NCBI GenBank assembly: GCA_033964015.1
Contig: CM066923.1
Span: forward strand, 868,001 to 932,000
Length of the DNA: 64,000 nt
Reading direction: 5' to 3'
Source of the DNA: Scolanthus callimorphus
Taxonomy: Eukaryota; Cnidaria; Anthozoa; Actiniaria; Edwardsiidae
A program made the position numbers and the translations under genes. A model generated the notes under the pieces. It did no database searches. It saw nothing but the letters and a program-made list of their open reading frames with translations, and had not been told where the DNA came from. This document shows positions 59,701-64,000 of the stretch, piece by piece. The stretch's first letter is position 1. Each line of letters begins with the position of its first letter.

Positions 59701-62700
59701 GAGCCTAAACCCGGACATCAAGCCTTATCAACTGGTAAGCCTTTACTCCCTTTATACTACCTGATGTGGTAGAGCCTAAACCCGGACATCAAGCCTTATC
59801 AACTGGTAAGCCTTTACTCCCTTTATACTACCTGATGTGGTAGAGCCTAAACCCGGACATCAAGCCTTATCAACTGGTAAGCCTTTACTCCCTTTATACT
59901 ACCTGATGTGGTAGAGCCTAAACACGGACATCAAGCCTTATCAACTGGTAAGCCTTTACTCCCTTTATACTACCTGATGTGGTAGAGCCTAAACCCGGAC
60001 ATCAAGCCTTATCAACTGGTAAGCCTTTACTCCCTTTATACTACCTGATGTGGTAGAGCCTAAACCCGGACATCAAGCCTTATCAACTGGTAAGCCTTTA
60101 CTCCCTTTATACTACCTGATGTGGTAGAGCCTAAACCCGGACATCAAGCCTTATCAACTGGTAAGCCTTTACTCCCTTTATACTACCTGATGTGGTAGAG
60201 CCTAAACCCGGACATCAAGCCTTATCAACTGGTAAGCCTTTACTCCCTTTATACTACCTGATGTGGTAGAGCCTAAACCCGGACATCAAGCCTTATCAAC
60301 TGGTAAGCCTTTACTCCCTTTATACTACCTGATGTGGTAGAGCCTAAACCCGGACATCAAGCCTTATCAACTGGTAAGCCTTTACTCCCTTTATACTACC
60401 TGATGTGGTAGAGCCTAAACCCGGACATCAAGCCTTATCAACTGGTAAGCCTTTACTCCCTTTATACTACCTGATGTGGTAGAGCCTAAACCCGGACATC
60501 AAGCCTTATCAACTGGTAAGCCTTTACTCCCTTTATACTACCTGATGTGGTAGAGCCTAAACCCGGACATCAAGCCTTATCAACTGGTAAGCCTTTACTC
60601 CCTTTATACTACCTGATGTGGTAGAGCCTAAACCCGGACATCAAGCCTTATCAACTGGTAAGCCTTTACTCCCTTTATACTACCTGATGTGGTAGAGCCT
60701 AAACCCGGACATCAAGCCTTATCAACTGGTAAGCCTTTACTCCCTTTATACTACCTGATGTGGTAGAGCCTAAACCAGGACATCAAGCCTTATCAACTGG
60801 TAAGCCTTTACTCCCTTTATACTACCTGATGTGGTGATGTTCGGCTTGAGCCTAAACCAGGACATCAAGCCTTATCAACTGGTAAGCCTTTACTCCCTTT
60901 ATACTACCTGATGTGGTGATGTTCGGCTTGAGCCTAAACCAGGACATCAAGCCTTATCAACTGGTAAGCCTTTACTCCCTTTATACTACCTGATGTGGTG
61001 ATGTTCGGCTTGAGCCTAAACCCGGACATCAAGCCTTATCAACTGGTAAGTCTTTACTCCCTTTATACTACCTGATGTGGTGATGTTCGGCTTGAGCCTA
61101 AACCCGGACATCAAGCCTTATCAACTGGTAAGTCTTTACTCCCTTTATACTACCTGATGTGGTAGAGCCTAAACCCGGACATCAAGCCTTATCAACTGGT
61201 AAGCCTTTACTCCCTTTATACTACCTGATGTGGTGATGTTCGGCTTGAGCCTAAACCAGGACATCGAGCCTTATCAACTGGTAAGCCTTTACTCCCTTTA
61301 TACTACCTGATGTGGTAGAGCCTAAACCCGGACATCAAGCCTTATCAACTGGTAAGCCTTTACTCCCTTTATACTACCTGATGTGGTGATGTTCGGCTTG
61401 GGCGTAATTTTTTGCCACTCAGATCACATGGCATTCATTTGAATAATCTTTCTTTGTTTTGGATGCTTCCATATTCAAAAGAAAGAATACTCATGGGAAT
61501 GTCATCTGATCTAAAATTATTTTTTCTTCGCGTACAGCAAGCGCAAAACTGTAAGCTTTGACAGTGAAGCGGGTGGTGAATTAGTTAAACGGCCTGCATT
61601 ATACTAGTGCTACAAAAATATTGCTAATACACAACTGACTGAATGTGCTAACACACTGACTGACTAACTATCAAGATTTGCTTACTTTTGGTCCACATAC
61701 GTGCATCTTCAGACTTATTTGAAAGCAGTGACTGTAAGTGCGCGTCCTCGAAATTTCATTTCTTACGAAAATAAATTTGTGAAGAACTTCAATACCAGCA
61801 CGCGTACCGTCCAATACAATGTGGTGGTGCTGAGGAGACTTTGCGCGACTCTTACTCGATTAAATACTGCATAGTATTAATGCATTTTACGCGTTATCAG
61901 GCTTTCCAGCTGCGCCAGGGCCCTTGTGTGGTTATGGCTGTTCTCAAAGATGGAGCTGTGACATCATTTAACACATTAATGGAAAGGTTAGTAATTCGGA
62001 CTTCGGGATGCAGTAGCTCGTTCCGGCCTTTATCCTTTTCTTAGGCCAGTCATCGGACAACACCCTGTACAGTCGCAATTTGTAATAATTATCGCAATTT
62101 GTAATACCTGTCGCAATTTGTAATAAAGTTGTCGCAATTTGTAATACCTGTCGCAATTTGTAATAAAGTTGTCGCAATTTGTAATAAAAAATAAAAATAT
62201 GTAATAAACAGAGCTGTCGCAATTTGTAATACACCTCCGTCGCAATTTGAAATAAGCAACAATCAAATCGCCTAGGTTTGAGCTGCAAAGGAAATAGCAA
62301 AGTCAAATTCAACTGAATAGGGCCGCTGCCATTTAAAAATGATTTTTGTATTGTATTGCTTATTACAAATTGCGACGGAGGTGTATTACAAAGTGCGACA
62401 GCTTTGTTTATTACAAATTGCGACGGAGGTGTATTACAAATTGCGACAGCTTTTTTATTACAAATTGCGACGACTTTATTACAAATTGCGAAAGGTATTA
62501 CAAATTACGACAACTTTATTACAAATTGCGACAGGTATTACAAATTGCGACAGTTATTACAAATTGCGACTGTACACACCCACCTATTCCCGCTACAAGA
62601 ATAGGCGAGAACAGGCGGGGGGGGGGGGGAATGCTGACGAGAAAGGGAGGGGTGGGGGATAGGGGAAGAAAAGGCAAGACTAGGCGAGAATAGAAACTTG

Positions 62701-63143
62701 TGTCAAAGATTGGCGGGGGAAAACGAGATTAGCCAAAAACTCCTGCCAGAGGTGGTGGGCGGGAAGAGGCAATATTATCCTAAACATTGTGTTGGAGATA
62801 AGCAAGAATAGGCAAGAATAAGCGATTTTTTGTCCAATAACAGGCCTTTCCTTTTCCTTTAACTGCTTATCACTTAGGGACAGGATATGCGCCAATATAA
62901 TAACGAGCTTTTTTATTCTTTAGTCTGGGCAAGAACAAATCGATTGCGACAAAATATGGAAGACATATCATGGCAGCACGCACAACGACACATGTAAGTC
63001 CACACTAATGCGGCATGATCTGTAATAAAATATGATCACAAGCACGGTCTTTTTACTGTTCTTTGCAGGCCCGTCATCTTGTTGAATGCTTCTTTGATTC
63101 TCTGGTACCCAACAGAAAAGTGCGCCTTCAGATCAGCGACTGA
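41774..63143 (+). CDS. DNAAF8: DNAAF8-like protein with a long chain of degenerate NDPK-like modules, 15 exons
   Basis: Exons (plus, GT-AG): 41774-41920, 42538-42759, 43375-43902, 44161-44210, 45897-46573, 47146-47318, 48162-48933, 49572-51341, 54138-54318, 54928-55022, 55667-55913, 56060-56223, 61901-61986, 62924-62993, 63069-63143; about 1,751 aa once one extra base near 50118 is discounted. The N terminus (PVLDGIF, then VLDSGSASE...DPFIF) and blocks such as DIDGLLRRLNE, LDLRAD and SSSSEDEDLASW resemble DNAAF8/C16orf71, a factor in cytoplasmic assembly of axonemal outer-arm dynein. From about residue 800 there are roughly five NDPK-fold repeats, for example VVKPDAVPKYIGKVLRRLV...MTSGPVLALSVQRENAVG and WLDVVGPLDVSLARRTDP...SLRALY. 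At the catalytic-His position the clear modules show Cys, Met, Tyr and Met, so phosphotransfer is not expected. Human DNAAF8 is 520 aa without this part. The orthology is from remembered similarity; the exon model rests on consistent phases. Confidence 0.72.
42805..43044. mobile_element. TA-flanked MITE (GGGGTGGCAAATGGTC ends)
   Basis: The 240-bp element has ends GGGGTGGCAAATGGTC and GACCATTCGCCACCCC, flanked by TA, with internal tandem-like AATCCGAGATCCGAGAAC motifs. It is in DNAAF8 intron 2. Confidence 0.8.
44686..45467. mobile_element. 782-bp TIR element (TTTACCCGTATATAAGAC ends) with nested fold-back
   Basis: Ends TTTACCCGTATATAAGACGC and GTCTTATATACGGGTAAA are inverted and TA-flanked, the style of pogo/Tc1-like non-autonomous elements. 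Inside, at about 45085-45290, a second inverted repeat (GCAAAAATCCCGGAGTTCGT against ACTCCGAGATTTTTGC) is nested. No transposase remains. It is in DNAAF8 intron 4. Confidence 0.75.
45571..45842. mobile_element. TA-flanked MITE, CAGCTAAAA family, copy 2
   Basis: The 272-bp element has ends CAGCTAAAAGCATTGCATC and GATGCAACAATGTTAGCTG, related to 20479-20767. It lies about 50 bp upstream of the splice acceptor of DNAAF8 exon 5. The 68-codon frame across it (45662-45868) is a product of the element. Confidence 0.8.
46858..47039. mobile_element. TA-flanked MITE (CTGCTGTTTTCATAATTCTG ends)
   Basis: The 182-bp element has inverted ends CTGCTGTTTTCATAATTCTG and CAGAATTATGAAAACCACAG, flanked by TA. 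It is a complete relative of the outer ends of the composite element at 12916-13537, including an internal CGTNAATCAAAC block. It is in DNAAF8 intron 5. Confidence 0.75.
51495..51675 (+). repeat. Intronic direct repeat, copy A
   Basis: About 180 bp, including GAATAATTTGAACTAATTAA, AAAGGTGTCAAGCGTAGTGA and GTTATTGACTA, is repeated in the same orientation at 53456-53633 with moderate divergence. Both copies lie in the DNAAF8 intron between exons 8 and 9. Confidence 0.75.
51955..52500 (-). pseudogene. Non-LTR retrotransposon 3' fragment, minus strand
   Basis: The minus-strand frame ending at 52129 carries a typical ORF2 tail: SVYKCMNGLYPE, HSHNLRGSSNKIFIPRPRTE, GKRAFSYRGAVLWNSLPSDL, FKDNFYQL. 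Downstream on the same strand the element ends in AATAAAGCTTGATGATGATG, a microsatellite tail at about 51957-51985. The polymerase region is absent. It lies in the DNAAF8 intron between exons 8 and 9. Confidence 0.85.
52431..52486. repeat. Three tandem copies of a 19-bp unit
   Basis: ACCTGTAAAATATTGGCAG is repeated three times at the upstream edge of the retrotransposon fragment on 51955-52500. Confidence 0.85.
53456..53633 (+). repeat. Intronic direct repeat, copy B
   Basis: Second copy of the repeat at 51495-51675. The 1.8 kb between the copies includes the retrotransposon fragment. Confidence 0.75.
56190..61399 (+). repeat. 71-bp tandem array, 72 copies, carrying exon end and splice donor
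   Basis: The array starts inside DNAAF8 exon 12 and runs 5.2 kb into the following intron. A standard unit is a 33-nt block identical to the end of exon 12, encoding SLN[Q/P]DIKPYQL in phase 0, followed by a 38-bp block that starts GTAAGCC and ends GTGGTAG. About 63 units are 71 bp, one of the set is 70 bp, and 8 are 82-bp variants carrying GATGTTCGGCTT instead of the A before GAGCCT; the last unit runs into unique intron with the same GATGTTCGGCTT. Most 82-bp units cluster at the 3' end. Units are nearly identical. Each therefore resembles a micro-exon with its own GT-AG mini-intron; retaining the 38-bp block would add VSLYSLYT and then a stop. Confidence 0.92.
62070..62572. mobile_element. 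503-bp TIR element with iterated CGCAATTTGTAATA motifs
   Basis: Ends CAGTCGCAATTTGTAATAA and TTATTACAAATTGCGACTG are inverted and TA-flanked (62068-62069, 62573-62574). Each arm contains seven to nine copies of a 14-17 bp motif GTCGCAATTTGTAATA, in one orientation on the left and inverted on the right, with a unique centre of about 80 bp. It lies in the DNAAF8 intron between exons 13 and 14. Confidence 0.85.
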
Positions 63144-63479
63144 GCGGTTGGTTTCGCGTGCACTTGTGGAGGTATTGCATGCTTTGCGCGGTTTCCAAGA
63201 ATAATTCGTAGGCATACATGAATTATTCGGACAAACATGCTGGCAAGACCTGATACGCGGGTTCTCTTTGAGCTTCTTTGTACGTAAAACATTCCGGGAC
63301 TTTTTTAAAAACTGCGAGCTTTTTCAGAGCTTTGCATGTTCCTCTTTGTAACTTTTTGTGAGTTTGTGAGTTTGTTTTTCTTCGCTTTGCTATTGTTCGG
63401 TTTTCCAAAGATGGCAACATTGAATCAATGTACGAGAAAAGGCAAAAATATACTGATAGGAAACAAGTTGCGTATAAAT
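63144..63479. other. Downstream flank of the DNAAF8-like gene
   Basis: Presumed 3' UTR and intergenic sequence. No clear AATAAA and no gene were identified. Confidence 0.4.
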
Positions 63480-63495
63480 ATGACACAGCTATGTG

Positions 63496-64000
63496 TGATT
63501 CCGATCCGTGATCGTGATGGGATTCCGATCCGTGATCGTGATGTAATTCCGATCCATGATCGTGATGTGATTCCTATCCGTGATCGTGATGTGATTCCAA
63601 TCCGTGATCGTGATGTGATTCCGATCCGTGATCGTGATGTGATTCCGATCCGTGATCGTGATGTGATTCCAATCCGTGATCGTGATGTGATTCCGATCCG
63701 TGATCGTGATGTGATTTCGATCCGTGATCGTGATGTGATTCCGATCCGTGATCGTGATGTGATTCCGATCCGTGATCGTGATGTGATTCCGATCCGTGAT
63801 CGTGATGTGATTCCGATCCGTGATCGTGATGTGATTCCGATCCGTGATCGTGATGTGATTCCGATCCGTGATCGTGATGTGATTCCGATCCGTGATCGTG
63901 ATGTGATTCCGATCCGTGATCGTGATGGGATTCCGATCCGTGATCGTGATGTGATTCCGATCCGTGATCGTGATGGGATTTCGATCCGTGATCGTGATGT
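63496..64000. repeat. 24-bp satellite running off the window end
   Basis: About 21 copies of a 24-bp unit, GTGATTCCGATCCGTGATCG plus TGAT, with single-base variants (GGGATT, CCAATC, CCTATC, CATGATC). The plus frame reads VIPIRDRD repeated without a stop; an ATG at 63480 precedes the first unit in frame, so 173 codons are open to the window end. Coding status is unknown. Confidence 0.9.

Overview
The window is nuclear DNA of an animal. Long spliced genes with GT-AG introns are separated by AT-rich intergenic DNA full of miniature inverted-repeat elements, non-LTR retrotransposon tails, a tRNA-derived SINE and several minisatellites. Protein content (a DHCR24-type sterol reductase, condensin SMC4, a beta-secretase and a long DNAAF8-like ciliary protein) together with the repeat style (G/C homopolymers, many fold-back elements) suggests a cnidarian, most likely a sea-anemone-like anthozoan. 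The phylum is an inference; no species-diagnostic marker was seen.

Layout: (1) 331-402 (+), last coding exon of a tetraspanin-like gene that enters from the left. (2) 403-2.68 kb, intergenic with small inverted-repeat elements. (3) 2.68-5.32 kb (+), a DHCR24-like gene with a probable non-coding first exon and an intronless coding exon that carries one frameshift. (4) 6162-23872 (-), complete SMC4 in 37 exons, all reconstructed with consistent phases except for two single-base deficits; introns hold a 59-bp satellite, a 22-bp satellite, several MITEs and a SINE. (5) 23.9-30.8 kb, SMC4 upstream region with twin CACGTG palindromes, a retrotransposon fragment, an 81-bp minisatellite (about 23 copies) and a cluster of TIR elements. 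(6) 30811-39196 (-), complete beta-secretase (BACE-like) in 11 exons, 497 aa. (7) 39.2-41.77 kb, the shared upstream region of two divergent genes, filled by a large imperfect palindrome. (8) 41774-63143 (+), a 15-exon gene whose N terminus matches DNAAF8 (C16orf71) and whose long C terminus is a chain of degenerate NDPK-like modules, about 1,751 aa; one intron starts with a 72-copy, 71-bp tandem array (56190-61399). (9) 63.48-64 kb, a 24-bp satellite that runs off the window and is open as an octapeptide repeat.

The strongest unusual signal is the 71-bp array. Every standard unit holds a 33-nt in-frame copy of the end of exon 12, its GTAAGC donor, a branchpoint-like TACTAMC and a TAG, so it has the form of a micro-exon plus a 38-bp intron repeated dozens of times. 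A similar capture of an exon edge is seen in SMC4, whose last 13 codons are tandemly repeated past the stop codon. Four single-base indels break otherwise well-conserved reading frames (DHCR24, SMC4 twice, DNAAF8). Because SMC4 is essential and otherwise intact, consensus error in the assembly is the simplest explanation, but this is not proven. The genes are unrelated in function (membrane protein, sterol metabolism, chromosome condensation, membrane proteolysis, cilium assembly), and nothing suggests co-regulation beyond the shared BACE/DNAAF8 upstream region.
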